DNA of 64,000 nt from Ornithinimicrobium pratense (GCF_008843165.1 NZ_CP044427.1:2232001-2296000); one strand, 5' to 3'. Counted from the first letter of the stretch, positions 44,253-58,021 are shown. Numbers and translations are program-made. Notes: generated by a model not told the origin, from the letters alone.

Positions 44253-44804
44253 ATGAGCGACCAGGCCGACCGCGAGACGATGGGTGATGAGTTCGGTGTC
44301 TATAGCGTGGACGCTGAGGACCAGCTACAGCCCGGCGACACCCTCGATGGCGAAGGTGATGTGCTGGACCGAGGCTTCCGGGTTGGTGAGCGCTACCAGT
44401 GGTCCAACGCCTACGCCGAGGAGACGATCGACGTGCGAGTGCGGCAGGAGGATGAGGACCCCTCCTCGGCCTACGGCGCCCCGCGCGACGAGTCCGGGAT
44501 GGACGCCGAGGACGACGGCTGGATCGGCGGCGATGACCCCGACGCGATCCGGGCCGAGCTGGACTACTACGGCAACGAGCAGCAGCGGGTCGGGCGCATC
44601 GTGGCTCCCGACGAGGGTCGCTTCCCCGACCGGGAGGCACGGCTGATCGCCCGCGAGGGCCAGGCGACCAGCTGGGACTCCCCGGAGGAGTCGGCCATGC
44701 ACTACGTCGACGATGCCGGCGGGGAGGACCTCGGCAGCAGCGACGCCGTTCTGGCCGAGGTGGAGTGGGACCCGCAGGCCGTGCTCGTCGACGAGGAACA
44801 GTGA
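44253..44804 (+). CDS. DUF5709 domain protein
   Basis: A 183-residue acidic protein. DQLQ-like VDAEDQLQPGDTLDGEGDVL, DRGFRVGERY and YAEETIDVRVRQEDEDP match the actinobacterial family DUF5709, which has no known role. The rest is rich in Asp, Glu and Gly. It is convergent with recX and shares no strand with its neighbours. Confidence 0.82.
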   Translation: MSDQADRETMGDEFGVYSVDAEDQLQPGDTLDGEGDVLDRGFRVGERYQWSNAYAEETIDVRVRQEDEDPSSAYGAPRDESGMDAEDDGWIGGDDPDAIRAELDYYGNEQQRVGRIVAPDEGRFPDREARLIAREGQATSWDSPEESAMHYVDDAGGEDLGSSDAVLAEVEWDPQAVLVDEEQ

Positions 44805-44808
44805 GCCG

Positions 44809-45483
44809 TTAGTCCCGGGCGTGCTCGGGCAGGTCGTCCACTGCCTCGCGGATGACCTGGTAGGCCACCCCTGGCGCGTAACCCTTGCGGGCGAGGAACC
44901 CGGCCAGCCGCCGGGTCTGCACCTCCCGGTCCAGCCCGCCCATGGTGCGCCGCCGCCGGGCCACTAGGGCCCGCGCCTGCTCCTTCTCCTGCTCGGGCTC
45001 GATCTCCGCCAGGGCCTCGTCGATCAGGTGCTCGGCGATGCCCTTGGTGCGCAGCTCATGGCGCAGGGCGCTGGCCGCCAGCCCCTTGGTCTCCTGGCGG
45101 GAGCGGACCCACATCTCGGCGAAGGCCTCGTCGTCCACCAGCCCGACCGTAGTCATCCGGTCCAGCACCCGGGCCGCCACCTGGGGGTCGCAGTCTCGCT
45201 CGCGCAGCTTGTCCGCCAGTTGACGGCGGGTGCGCGGGCCCATGGCCAGTTGGCGCAGCACGATCCTGCGGGCAACGTCGTGGGGATCCGGCTCCGACGT
45301 CGCAGCCCCAGACCCTGAGGCGCCAGGGTGGGTGGCGGCGGCGCGGCCAGCACCGGAGGCACCAGAGTCGGTGCCGTCAGCTCCCGCCTTGGCTCCGGCC
45401 GGCCGCAGGCCGGAGGCGCTGGCAGCCGCTTCTGCAGCGGCCAGCGCCTCTCGAGCCGCAGACAGCCGGTCTGCCTGGCCCAT
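44809..45483 (-). CDS. recX: RecA regulatory protein RecX
   Basis: A 224-residue protein. Residues about 1-75 are an Ala/Ser/Gly-rich extension not found in most RecX. The RecX repeats then follow: RRIVLRQLAMGPRTRRQLAD, KLRERDCDPQVAARVLDRMT and GLVDDEAFAEMWVRSRQETK, then LRTKGIAEHLIDEALAEI. It binds RecA filaments and limits their growth. Its ATG overlaps the recA stop, so translation is coupled. Confidence 0.92.
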   Translation of the reverse strand: MGQADRLSAAREALAAAEAAASASGLRPAGAKAGADGTDSGASGAGRAAATHPGASGSGAATSEPDPHDVARRIVLRQLAMGPRTRRQLADKLRERDCDPQVAARVLDRMTTVGLVDDEAFAEMWVRSRQETKGLAASALRHELRTKGIAEHLIDEALAEIEPEQEKEQARALVARRRRTMGGLDREVQTRRLAGFLARKGYAPGVAYQVIREAVDDLPEHARD

Positions 45484-46574
45484 CAGAAGTCGACCGAGAC
45501 CTCACCGGTGACCGGGTCCACCCCGGCCGGGAGGTCCTCGACGCTCGCGACGACGCCGATCCCCAGCTTGGTCTTGATCTTGCGGTCGATCTCGTCAGCC
45601 AGGTCAGGGTTGTCCTTGAGGAACTGGCGGGCGTTCTCCTTGCCCTGACCCATCTGCTCGCCCTCGTAGGTGTACCAGGCGCCCGACTTGCGCACGAAGC
45701 CGTGCTCCACGCCCATGTCGATCAGGCCACCCTCGCGGGAGATGCCATGGCCGTAGAGAATGTCGAACTCGGCCAGTTTGAACGGCGGGGACACCTTGTT
45801 CTTGACGATCTTGGCGCGGGTGCGGTTGCCGACCGCATCGGTGCCGTCCTTGAGGGTCTCGATGCGGCGCACATCGATGCGCACCGAGGCGTAGAACTTC
45901 AGCGCCTTGCCACCGGTGGTGGTCTCCGGGGAGCCGAACATCACGCCGATCTTCTCGCGCAACTGGTTGATGAAGATCGCGGTCGTCCCGGTCGAGCTCA
46001 ACGCACCGGTGATCTTGCGCAACGCCTGGCTCATCAACCGCGCCTGCAGACCGACGTGGCTATCACCCATCTCGCCCTCGATCTCGGCCCGCGGCACCAG
46101 GGCCGCGACCGAGTCGATGACGATGATGTCGAGCGCGCCGGAGCGGATCAGCATGTCGGCGATCTCCAGCGCCTGCTCACCGGTGTCCGGCTGGCTGACC
46201 AGCAGCGCGTCGGTGTCGACGCCCAGCTTCTTGGCGTAGTCGGGGTCCAGTGCGTGCTCGGCGTCGATGAAGGCCGCGATGCCGCCGGCCTTTTGGGCGC
46301 TGGCGACGGCGTGCAGCGCCACCGTGGTCTTGCCGCTGGACTCCGGGCCGTAGATCTCCACGACCCGCCCACGGGGCAGGCCGCCCACGCCGAGCGCGAC
46401 GTCGAGGGCGATGGCGCCGGTGGGGATGACCTGGATCGGCGGCCGCTCCTCGTCACCGAGGCGCATGACCGAGCCCTTGCCGTGCTGCTTCTCGATCTGC
46501 GCCATCACGGTGTCCAGCGCCCGAAGCTTGTTGTCACTGCCCGCTGCGTGCGGGTTCCTCGTGGTCTGTGCCAT
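45483..46574 (-). CDS. recA: Recombinase RecA
   Basis: A 363-residue Rec[17 protein letters not shown], Walker [17 protein letters not shown], the Q/D segment [20 protein letters not shown] and Walker [21 protein letters not shown] are intact, as is the strand-exchange loop [20 protein letters not shown]. It has no intein. It forms filaments on single-stranded DNA for repair and SOS induction. GAGGAG lies seven bases before ATG 46574. A LexA-like site lies about 190 bases upstream. Confidence 0.97.
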   Translation of the reverse strand: MAQTTRNPHAAGSDNKLRALDTVMAQIEKQHGKGSVMRLGDEERPPIQVIPTGAIALDVALGVGGLPRGRVVEIYGPESSGKTTVALHAVASAQKAGGIAAFIDAEHALDPDYAKKLGVDTDALLVSQPDTGEQALEIADMLIRSGALDIIVIDSVAALVPRAEIEGEMGDSHVGLQARLMSQALRKITGALSSTGTTAIFINQLREKIGVMFGSPETTTGGKALKFYASVRIDVRRIETLKDGTDAVGNRTRAKIVKNKVSPPFKLAEFDILYGHGISREGGLIDMGVEHGFVRKSGAWYTYEGEQMGQGKENARQFLKDNPDLADEIDRKIKTKLGIGVVASVEDLPAGVDPVTGEVSVDF

Positions 46575-46765
46575 TGCCTGCTCCTCTACGTCTTGTGGGT
46601 GAGCGCGCCTACCTGCGACCGACCTCTCGGTGCCGCCCCCCGTGCGAGGGACGCGTTCACCGCCGTCCAGTCAGACGCTAGATGCCCGGACCGACAGACC
46701 TGGCCCGACCGCCCCCGATGCTGTGGATAACCCGGGACGGCGTCGACATCTGGGAACCAGCGTAC

Positions 46766-46781
46766 TCGCACCTGTGTACGA
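46766..46781. promoter_or_regulatory. LexA/SOS-box-like palindrome upstream of recA
   Basis: On the minus strand the bases read TCGTAC-ACAG-GTGCGA, which differs from the actinobacterial consensus TCGAAC-N4-GTTCGA at one position in each half. It is 192 bases before the recA start. I judge it likely but unproven. Confidence 0.5.
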
Positions 46782-46830
46782 GAGTAGCGCGACACGCCGC
46801 CTTAGAAGAGTGGACAGGTGAGCGGACCGG

Positions 46831-50534
<3,704 letters not shown>

Positions 50535-50538
<4 letters not shown>

Positions 50539-50759
50539 CCTCGGCGTTCCTCGGGGTCGGCGAGCCAGTGGTGCTGGGGCGGCACGTTCATGTCCCGGAC
50601 CACCGCCTCCCAGACTGCCCGCACCGGCATCCCTTGCTCCAGGGCCTCGTGCGCGGTCCGCCCCTCGATCGAGCCGAGGGACTGGGTGCGGGAGACCACC
50701 CCGGCGTAGCCGGAGCCGAACTCTTGCGCCATCAGTGCCCAGAACTCACTCAGCCGCAT
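50535..50759 (-). CDS. DUF3046 protein
   Basis: A 74-residue protein. MRLSEFWALMAQEFGSGYAG and the ending DMNVPPQHHWLAD are conserved in DUF3046, a small family found in actinobacteria close to recA. Function unknown. It is convergent with asd. Confidence 0.9.
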
Positions 50760-50769
50760 TCGGCCCAGA

Positions 50770-51690
50770 TTAGGTCATGACGGCGACTAGGACGAGCATC
50801 GCCGGCATGGCCAGCAGCGTGGTGGTGAAGACCACGTCGCGGGCCAGTTGCTCGCCGCGGCCGTAGGCCACGGCCAGCACGAAGACGTTCTGCGCCGTCG
50901 GCAGGGCGGCCATCACGCCCGCAGCCAGAACGGCGTGGGGGTCCAACCCCAGCACCGGGCCGGCCACCAGGACGGCGACGGCCGGCATCAACACCAGTTT
51001 GAGCCCGGCAGCGACGAGCAGCTCGGTCGCGGTCCCGCCCCGGCCCGGCAGTGGGGAGAGGCGCAGCGAAATGCCGAAGGCGATCAGCATGCACGGGATT
51101 GCCAGACCGGCGATGAGCTCCACGGGGTCCAGCACCACCGACGGCAGGGTGATGCCGGTCAGCGCGACGGCCAGGCCCAGCAGCGAGCCGATGGTCAGCG
51201 GGTTGGTGAAGGGCGAGCGCAGCAGCCGGGCCAGCGAGATGCGGTCGCCACCGCTGGCGTCCAGCGCGGCCAGCCACACCGGTTGCAGCGCGAGCAGCTG
51301 GAGCAGCAGGATGGGCGCCGCCCAGGCGGGGTCGCCCAGGACGTAGATAGCGATCGGCAGGCCCAGGTTGTTGGAGTTGACGTAGGTCACCCCCATCCCG
51401 CCCATCACCGAGTGGGTCCAGGTGCGCCGCCACAGGAGCCGCGCGAGCAGCAGGTAGACCGTTCCCGTGACCACCACGGCCGCGACGGTGGCGACCAGGA
51501 AGCCGGAGAAGATCACCTGCACGTCGGCGTCGGCGACAACCAGGAAGAGCAGGCACGGGGAACCGACGCGGAAGGTCAGCACGGCCAGCATCCGCTGGGC
51601 CTCGGCGCCCAGCAGCCGGGTATGGGCCAGGAGCCAGCCGACGGCCACGACGACCCCGATGAGCCCGAAACCCTCGAGGACGGCGACCAC
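50770..51690 (-). CDS. AEC-family (auxin efflux carrier-like) transporter
   Basis: A 306-residue protein with about ten membrane helices. The central MGVTYVNSNNLGLPIAIYVL is the signature of the family (N-x-N-x-x-x-G-x-P-I/L), and PCMLIAFGISLRLSPLPGRG and AALPTAQNVFVLAVAYGRGE in the second half repeat the fold. Family members move auxin-like or small organic acids; substrate unknown. GTG 51690 is the start. Confidence 0.85.
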   Translation of the reverse strand: MVAVLEGFGLIGVVVAVGWLLAHTRLLGAEAQRMLAVLTFRVGSPCLLFLVVADADVQVIFSGFLVATVAAVVVTGTVYLLLARLLWRRTWTHSVMGGMGVTYVNSNNLGLPIAIYVLGDPAWAAPILLLQLLALQPVWLAALDASGGDRISLARLLRSPFTNPLTIGSLLGLAVALTGITLPSVVLDPVELIAGLAIPCMLIAFGISLRLSPLPGRGGTATELLVAAGLKLVLMPAVAVLVAGPVLGLDPHAVLAAGVMAALPTAQNVFVLAVAYGRGEQLARDVVFTTTLLAMPAMLVLVAVMT

Positions 51691-51805
51691 GGGGCACCAT
51701 TATCCGCAAGGCCTGCCCCGGCGGTGCGGGGGCGCCCAGCACGGGTGCTGAGGGCGCAGGATCAGCCCGGGGCGTGGGGCCCGGCGCTGCTAGCATGCAC
51801 AGGCC

Positions 51806-53698
51806 ATGACCGAACCCCGCCACCCCGACGAGAGCACCCCACTCGAGCTCGATGCCGACTACATCACCGGCGACGGCGGCCTGACCCGGGAGATGCTGGA
51901 CCGACGCCCGGTCAGGCCCCGGACGGTGAACTCGCTCTACGAGACCCGCCCCAAGCTTAACGCCACCCAGGCAGTCACGTCGTTCGTGGACAAGGTCGAG
52001 CTGCAGGAGCGCTACGGCCACCTGCGCGTGGTCGATGACCTGGTCGGGCTGCAGCGGCGGGTCGGGGACCGGATCGAGCGCTACAAGGACAAGCTGCTCA
52101 ATGCTGAGGCCAAGTCGGGGACCACCGAGTCGGCCAAGTTCGGCATCGGGCACTTCGCCGGCGAGCGGGCGGTCGTGTATGTCGTGGACTGGGCCTTCTT
52201 CGCCGGCTCGCTCGGGGAGGTGGCCGGGGAGAAGTTCGTCCAGGCCGCGGAGTTGGCCGAGCGGGAGAAGCTGCCGCTGGTGAGCATGGGCGCCTCCTCG
52301 GGGGTGCGCCAGCACGAGAACGTGCTCGGCCTGATCCAGATGCAGCGGATGGCAGCCGCGGCCAACAAGTTCCAGCACACCACCAACCGCCCCCACATCT
52401 CCGTGCTTGCCGGTCAGGTCTGGGGCGGCATGTCGGCCAGCGCGGTCCCGGCAGCCGACCTGATCATCGCCCTGGAGGGCACGGACTACGGCTTCGCCGG
52501 GGCGCGGGTCATCGAGACTTTCGAGGGCAAAGCCGTGCCCAAGGGGATGCAGTCGGCCGAGGCCAACTATCTCGACCGCAACGTAGACGTGCTGGTGAAG
52601 GGGGTGGATGAGCTGATCGAGCTGCTCGGCCGGGTCCTCGCCGCAGGCCGGGGCAACGGCCGGATCGTGTCGGGTCAGCCTCCGCACGCAGACCGGGCAG
52701 GGCAGCCCGAGCGTGAGCTCACGCGCGGGCCGGAGGGCTTCTCCCCCGCCCTATGGGACCGCCAGCAGGTCGAGCAGACCCTCCTGCTGGCGAGGGACCG
52801 GCGCGACCGGGGGGTCGAGGTGCACCGGGACGCCCTGATGGCCCGCTACAACGAGATTGCGGCCGGCTCCGGGCGCCTCGACACCGAGTTCTTCCTCCGG
52901 CACGTCTTCGACTCCGCGGTGCCCTTCTACAACCACGTGCAGTTCGAGGACGAGAAGAAGTACCCCAACATCATCGCGGCCCTGGGCATCCTCGGCGGGC
53001 ACACCTTCATGGTCATCGGCGACCAGCCCTCCTACCGCATCTCCTCCGGCTACGTCGGCAAGGCCCCGGCCAATCCCTCGCCCGAGGACTTCGAGTACGC
53101 CGTGCGCATGATGGAGGCGGCCGAGCGGTGGCAGCTGCCGATCGTCTTCTTCACCGACACCCTGGGGGCGCTGCCCACGATGGCCGCCGAGCGCCGCGGC
53201 CAGTCCCGCGCCATCGCGCAGAGCATCAAGAAGGCGGCCTCACACCCCTACCCCACGGTCTCGGTGATCTCGGGGGCCATGGGCTCCGGCGGTGGCCTGG
53301 CCACCACGCCGTTCGGGCGCGAGACGATCATGCTGGACTCGGCGCTCGGCTTCGTCTCCGAGCCGCGCTCCACGGCCACGATCCTGTATGCCGAGGCCAA
53401 CCCCAGCGTCGAGCAGGTCGGGATGACCTTGGAGACGATGAAGGCCTCCGCCGAGGACCTCAAGGCCCAGGGTCTGGTTGACACCATCGTCGAGGACGAC
53501 GACAGCCCGTTCGTCACCGCGCAGTCCCTGCGGCGGGCGATCGTCGAGGGCTACAACCAGCAGCAGGGCCTGTCCCCGCGTCGGCTGCGCCAGAAGGCCG
53601 ACGAGCGGCTGCGGCCCCGGACCCTGGGCCGGCTGGCCACCGAGCAGCCGGTGGCCATCACCGACCTGGCCCCGGCCGAGGAGCTGTCCACCGACTGA
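51806..53698 (+). CDS. Carboxyltransferase with fused AccD-like and AccA-like halves
   Basis: A 630-residue cytoplasmic enzyme. Residues about 45-290 resemble AccD: VVYVVDWAFFAGSLGEVAGE, FVQAAELAEREKLPLVSMGA, SSGVRQHENVLGLIQMQRMA and ISVLAGQVWGG. Residues about 350-600 resemble AccA: LGILGGHTFMVIGDQPSYRI, AERWQLPIVFFTDTLGALPT, AERRGQSRAIAQSIKKAASH and PTVSVISGAMGSGGGLATTP. Such fused subunits transfer the carboxyl group from carboxybiotin to acetyl-CoA or a similar acyl-CoA. The biotin carboxylase partner is not in the window. Confidence 0.85.
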   Translation: MTEPRHPDESTPLELDADYITGDGGLTREMLDRRPVRPRTVNSLYETRPKLNATQAVTSFVDKVELQERYGHLRVVDDLVGLQRRVGDRIERYKDKLLNAEAKSGTTESAKFGIGHFAGERAVVYVVDWAFFAGSLGEVAGEKFVQAAELAEREKLPLVSMGASSGVRQHENVLGLIQMQRMAAAANKFQHTTNRPHISVLAGQVWGGMSASAVPAADLIIALEGTDYGFAGARVIETFEGKAVPKGMQSAEANYLDRNVDVLVKGVDELIELLGRVLAAGRGNGRIVSGQPPHADRAGQPERELTRGPEGFSPALWDRQQVEQTLLLARDRRDRGVEVHRDALMARYNEIAAGSGRLDTEFFLRHVFDSAVPFYNHVQFEDEKKYPNIIAALGILGGHTFMVIGDQPSYRISSGYVGKAPANPSPEDFEYAVRMMEAAERWQLPIVFFTDTLGALPTMAAERRGQSRAIAQSIKKAASHPYPTVSVISGAMGSGGGLATTPFGRETIMLDSALGFVSEPRSTATILYAEANPSVEQVGMTLETMKASAEDLKAQGLVDTIVEDDDSPFVTAQSLRRAIVEGYNQQQGLSPRRLRQKADERLRPRTLGRLATEQPVAITDLAPAEELSTD

Positions 53699-53745
53699 CC
53701 GACTGACCCGGCCGAGTCGTCCGACCCGGCCGAGGCGCCAGCCAG

Positions 53746-55695
53746 TCAGCTGGTCCAGGCCCCCCACAGCGCGGCGTACTCACCCTCCGCGGCGAGGAGC
53801 TCCTCGTGGCTGCCCAGCTCCACGATCTGCCCGTCCTGAACCACGGCGATCCGGTCCGCGTCGTGCGCGGTATGCAGCCGGTGGGCGATTGCCACGACGG
53901 TGCGCCCAGTGAGCAGGGCGCTCATCGACCCCTCCAGGTGACGGGCCGTGCGGGGGTCGATGAGCGAGGTCGCCTCGTCCAGCACCAGGGTGTGGGGGTC
54001 GGCCAGGATCAGCCGGGCCAGGGCGATCTGCTGGGCCTGCGCCGGCGTCAGGGTGTGGTGGCCCGAGCCCAGGACGGTGTCCAGACCCCGCGGCAGGGCC
54101 CGCACCCACGGTGCGGCGTCCACCGTCGCCAGGGCACGCCATACCTCGGCCTCACCCGCGCCCTCCCGCGCCAGCTCGACGTTGTCTCGCACGCTGCCCC
54201 GGAAGACGTGGTGCTCCTGGGTCACTAGCGCGACTTCGGTCCGCAGCCGCTCCAACGGGAGCGCCGTGAGCTCGACGCCGCCGACGGTCACCGTGCCGGT
54301 GCGTGGGGCGTGGATGCCGGAGAGCAGGCGGCCCAGCGTGGACTTGCCGGAGCCCGACGGCCCGACCACGGCCAGCCGCTCCCCCGGCTCCAGGACCAGG
54401 TCGACGTCGTGCAGCACGTCATGGCCCTCGCGGTAGGCGTAGCGCAGGCCCTGGCCGACCAGGTCGGACCCGGCGGGCTCCGCGAGCCCAGGGGTACGGT
54501 CCGGCGGGACCTCCGCGATCCCGAGGAGCCGGGTGGTGGAGGCAATGCCGACCTGCAGCTCGTCGATGGTGCCGACCAGCCGGTCGAAGGGCCCGTAGAA
54601 GGTCTCGATGTAGAGCATGGCTGCGGTGATCTGGCCGAGGGTGACAACGTCCTGGGTGTAGAGCACCGCACCCAGGGCAAGCGTGACGACCCGCGGCAGC
54701 GAGAACGCCATGTCCATCACCGCGAAGAGGATGTTGCGCAGGAACAGCCCGTAGCGCTCGGCCTGCGCCGAAACCTCGATGTCGCGTGCCACCGCGCGGC
54801 GGCGTCGCTCCTGCAGCCCGTGCGCCTCGACCGTGCGCAGTCCCTCGACGGTCTCGGTGAGGCTGCTGTTGATCTGCGAGTAGGTGGCTCCCTCGAGCAG
54901 ATAGGCAGCCGGCGCGCGCTGCAGGTAGCGGCGCACCTGCAGCATCGACAGCGAGGCGGTCACCAGCGTGGGCAGCGCGAGCGCCCAGGAGTTGACGGCC
55001 ATGGCGACACAGGTCAGCAGCACGGTGACGATGCCGATGATGAACTCGGGCAACGCCCAGCGCACGGCGCGGCTCATCGAGCCGACGTCGCGGGTGACCC
55101 GCGTGACGAGATCGCCGGTGCTGGCCGCCTCGACCGTGCCCAGAGGCAGCCGCAGGACGGAGCGGACGACGTGCTCGCGCGCCTCGGCGAGCACGCCCTG
55201 GCCGAGCACGGAGGCCAGCCACTTGGCCAGGTAGGTCAGCACAGCCTGGGCGGTGAGCACGCCGGTGACGACGAGGACGAAGGTGGTGACGGTGCCGGAG
55301 GCCGGCACCCCGCGCGCCTCCACTACCTCGTCGACCAGCCGCCCGAGCAGCAGCGGCACCGCGAGCCCTGCGGCCGCGGCGAGCGCATTGGCGAAGACGA
55401 CCACCACGACGAGGACGGCGCGGCGGCGCAGCAAGCCGCCCAGGTAGTCCACGACGGTGCGCGGGGAGGCGACCGGGAGCCCGTGCTCGGGGTTCATCGA
55501 GGTCGAGACGTAGTCCTCTGCCCGGGCGCGGCGCAGCGCGTGCCGGGCCCAGAGCAGCCGGTGTCGCTCGCGTAGGGGCACGCTGCCCGGCGCCGGAGGC
55601 CGCAGCTCCTCGGGGACGGCGTCGGGGCGCTCCCCGCCGGCGCGCCAGGTGCGAGCGGAGTCGTCCTGGAAGGTCTCGTGCAGCGTCGGGGTCAT
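53746..55695 (-). CDS. ABC exporter half, ATPase-competent but degenerate signature
   Basis: A 649-residue ABC exporter. Residues about 80-370 hold six membrane helices, and residues 420-649 the ATPase. Walker A is VVGPSGSGKSTLGRLL (about 445-453), Q-loop VTQ, Walker B TLVLDEATS with Asp573 and Glu574, and H-loop AIAHRLH. The signature is LTPAQAQQ in place of LSGGQ. It overlaps its partner gene by four bases. The pair should form one working and one dead ATP site. Substrate unknown; drug or lipid export is usual. Confidence 0.88.
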   Translation of the reverse strand: MTPTLHETFQDDSARTWRAGGERPDAVPEELRPPAPGSVPLRERHRLLWARHALRRARAEDYVSTSMNPEHGLPVASPRTVVDYLGGLLRRRAVLVVVVVFANALAAAAGLAVPLLLGRLVDEVVEARGVPASGTVTTFVLVVTGVLTAQAVLTYLAKWLASVLGQGVLAEAREHVVRSVLRLPLGTVEAASTGDLVTRVTRDVGSMSRAVRWALPEFIIGIVTVLLTCVAMAVNSWALALPTLVTASLSMLQVRRYLQRAPAAYLLEGATYSQINSSLTETVEGLRTVEAHGLQERRRRAVARDIEVSAQAERYGLFLRNILFAVMDMAFSLPRVVTLALGAVLYTQDVVTLGQITAAMLYIETFYGPFDRLVGTIDELQVGIASTTRLLGIAEVPPDRTPGLAEPAGSDLVGQGLRYAYREGHDVLHDVDLVLEPGERLAVVGPSGSGKSTLGRLLSGIHAPRTGTVTVGGVELTALPLERLRTEVALVTQEHHVFRGSVRDNVELAREGAGEAEVWRALATVDAAPWVRALPRGLDTVLGSGHHTLTPAQAQQIALARLILADPHTLVLDEATSLIDPRTARHLEGSMSALLTGRTVVAIAHRLHTAHDADRIAVVQDGQIVELGSHEELLAAEGEYAALWGAWTS

Positions 55696-57695
55696 CGGGT
55701 CACCTCCTCGGTGTGCAGCCGCTCTCTGGGTTCGGGTGCGGGTATGGGGCGCGGGTCGGGGTCCTGGTGCCCGGGCCCAGGCGCGCCGGACTGGACAGAC
55801 AGGGCTGGCTCGTCCTCGACCGCATCACCGCGCAGCACGACCGACCGGTAGCCCGCGTGGCGGGTGACGAGCTCCTCGTGGGTGCCGGTCGCCACGACGC
55901 GTCCGTCCTCGAGCAGGGCGACGTCGTCGGCGTGGTGCAGCAGCAGCGGTGAGGCGCTCATCACCACCGTCGTCCGGCCTTCCCGATGGACGGGCAGGCG
56001 CTGGGCGATCCGGGCCTCGGTGTGAGCGTCCACGGCAGAGGTGGGCTCGACCAGGACCAGGACCGGCGCATCCGAGGCGAGCGCCCGGGCGAGCACCAGA
56101 CGCTGCCGTTGGCCCCCGGACAGGCCGCGGCCGCGCTCGTCGAGCCGGCCCTGCCAGCCGCCGGGCACGATGTCGTAGACGTCCTCGGCCGCGGCGGCGT
56201 GCAGCGCGGCCTCGGCCTGTTGCCGGGTGAGGCGCCCATGCGGGTCGACGGCCTCCTGCAGGGTGCCGGCGAAGACCTGCGCGACGCTATCGCTGACCAG
56301 GACCAGTGCGCGCGTCTGTGCCAGCGGCAGGTCGGCCAGGTCGGTGCCGGACAGGGTCACGCCCCAGCGTCCCTGGGCCTGGGCCGAGTCCTGCGCGGCC
56401 AACGCCGCCCGGGTGGCGATCCGCGCCGCCAGGGCCTTGCGCGCAGCGCGCCCGGTCACCTCGTCGTCCTCGTCACCGGCGCCGTCCCCACCCTCCCCGC
56501 CGTCGCCAGCGGGCAGGTAGCGACCGAGGCGGTCGGCGAGGGCAGCGCTGTCGTCGGGCACGGCGCTGACCACCATGGTCAGCCGGCCGGGGCGCACCCG
56601 CAGCCCGGAGGCCTCGTCAATGAGCTCGCCCTCGGCGAGCCCGACCAGCTCCCGGTCGCCCAGCGGTGGCCGCTCCGGCCAAGGGTCGGGGGTGCCCAGG
56701 ACGCCGATCGTCTTGCGGGCGGAGACGAAGGACTGGGTGATCTGCTGAAAGGAGACGAAGACGACGCGGATCGGCTGGACCAGGAACAGGGCGTAGCCCA
56801 GGAAGGTGACCAGCTGGCCCACCTGCAGCTCCCCGGTCCGGACCCGGTCCACCCCCATCGCCAGCAGGGCTACCACGAACAAGCCGGAGAGGAGCACGCC
56901 GACGGCCTCGACGAAGGCGGCCCAGCCACCGGCCTGGACCCCGGCCCGGCGCACCCGCTGGGACTGCCGGGCGTAGTTGTCGCCGAAGATCCGCTCCCCG
57001 CCGATGCCGCGCAGGATCCGCAGGCCCGCGACGATGTCGGTGGCCATCGAGGTGAGCTCGGAGTCCCGGGAACGTTGCCGGGTCTGGGCGGCCGACATGG
57101 GCCGCAGCAGGACGCCGGAGACCGCCACCAGCAGCGGGGCCACCAGCAGCACGACCAGCCCGAGCGGGACCGAGATGGACAGCACGATGACCGCGACCAC
57201 GGCATACGCGACGAGGTTGCCGACCAGCCGGGAGAAGATCTCGACGAAGTGGCCGAACTGCTCGCCGTCGCTGCCGTTGACCGACAGCACCTCCCCCGTG
57301 GGGGCACGGCGCGGCAGCACGTGGCCCAGGCGCACCGCCTTGTTCGTCACCAGCCCGGTCTGACCGTACGCCGCGATGAGCCAGGAGCGGACGACCACCG
57401 TGTGGTAGAACACCCCGCTGGCGGCGCCGACGATGGTGATGAGGAGCAGCACGCCGGCCCAGAGCCAGGTCCGGCCGCCGTCGTGGGGCACGATCCCCTC
57501 GTCAATCGCCCGGCCGAGCACCCACGGGGTCAGTGCGGACGGCAGCATCCACAGCAGGCTCACCACACAGCCAGCCACCACCAGACCCCACTGCTGGGCA
57601 AGCAGCCCGACCAGGAAACGCAGCGGGGACCGGGTGTCGGGCACGCTCGAGGAGCCTTGGGTCCAGGCGGTGATGGTGGGTGGGAAGTCGCGCAT
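55692..57695 (-). CDS. ABC exporter half with lost Walker A and B
   Basis: A 667-residue ABC exporter. The membrane domain (about residues 25-310) is normal, with RDSELTSMATDIVAGLRILR. The ATPase domain keeps LSGGQRQRLVLARALA, but Walker A is replaced (LTMVVSAVPDDSAALADRLG, without GKS/T), Walker B reads VLVLVEPTS with Val where Asp is expected, and the H-loop reads VVMSASPLL without His. An acidic Gly-Asp-Glu insert follows the Walker A position. It supplies the signature to its partner's site. ATG 57695 was chosen; upstream sequence to 57812 is not family-like. Confidence 0.87.
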   Translation of the reverse strand: MRDFPPTITAWTQGSSSVPDTRSPLRFLVGLLAQQWGLVVAGCVVSLLWMLPSALTPWVLGRAIDEGIVPHDGGRTWLWAGVLLLITIVGAASGVFYHTVVVRSWLIAAYGQTGLVTNKAVRLGHVLPRRAPTGEVLSVNGSDGEQFGHFVEIFSRLVGNLVAYAVVAVIVLSISVPLGLVVLLVAPLLVAVSGVLLRPMSAAQTRQRSRDSELTSMATDIVAGLRILRGIGGERIFGDNYARQSQRVRRAGVQAGGWAAFVEAVGVLLSGLFVVALLAMGVDRVRTGELQVGQLVTFLGYALFLVQPIRVVFVSFQQITQSFVSARKTIGVLGTPDPWPERPPLGDRELVGLAEGELIDEASGLRVRPGRLTMVVSAVPDDSAALADRLGRYLPAGDGGEGGDGAGDEDDEVTGRAARKALAARIATRAALAAQDSAQAQGRWGVTLSGTDLADLPLAQTRALVLVSDSVAQVFAGTLQEAVDPHGRLTRQQAEAALHAAAAEDVYDIVPGGWQGRLDERGRGLSGGQRQRLVLARALASDAPVLVLVEPTSAVDAHTEARIAQRLPVHREGRTTVVMSASPLLLHHADDVALLEDGRVVATGTHEELVTRHAGYRSVVLRGDAVEDEPALSVQSGAPGPGHQDPDPRPIPAPEPRERLHTEEVTR

Positions 57696-57823
57696 GGCGT
57701 GCTGCAGCGTACGCCCACTCGCCGAGTGCGCACCACGGGTTTTGGCCGACCGCGCTTCCCCGTTCCGGACCCAGGGTGAGACACTGAGGCTCGTCCGCTG
57801 CTCGTCATGCACCTGGAGGAATC

Positions 57824-58021
57824 GTGCGCACTCGTCAGGACCTCGCCTGGTGGCAGAAGCCGCTGGTCTTCCTCAAGCTCTGGCGGCCTCCGCACCGGAC
57901 CCAGCACCACGAGATCAGGCAGATGGAACGGCCGGTGATGCCGCCCGTCACCGGCAACCACGGCAACCTCGTCGACACCCGGGTGCGCCGTAGCCGGGTC
58001 CCGCAGCGCTCCGACGGCTGA
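57824..58021 (+). CDS. Small basic protein, unknown function
   Basis: A 65-residue basic protein from a GTG start with GGAGGA upstream (CTGGAGGAATC). It reads RTRQDLAWWQKPLVFLKLWR, then basic residues. The good ribosome site and codon pattern support it. No family is recognised. Confidence 0.55.
   Translation: MRTRQDLAWWQKPLVFLKLWRPPHRTQHHEIRQMERPVMPPVTGNHGNLVDTRVRRSRVPQRSDG

Noticed and set aside
55986..57779. 597-codon plus-strand frame across the ABC exporter gene
   Set aside because: Antisense shadow of a gene with clear ABC motifs; no family sequence of its own.
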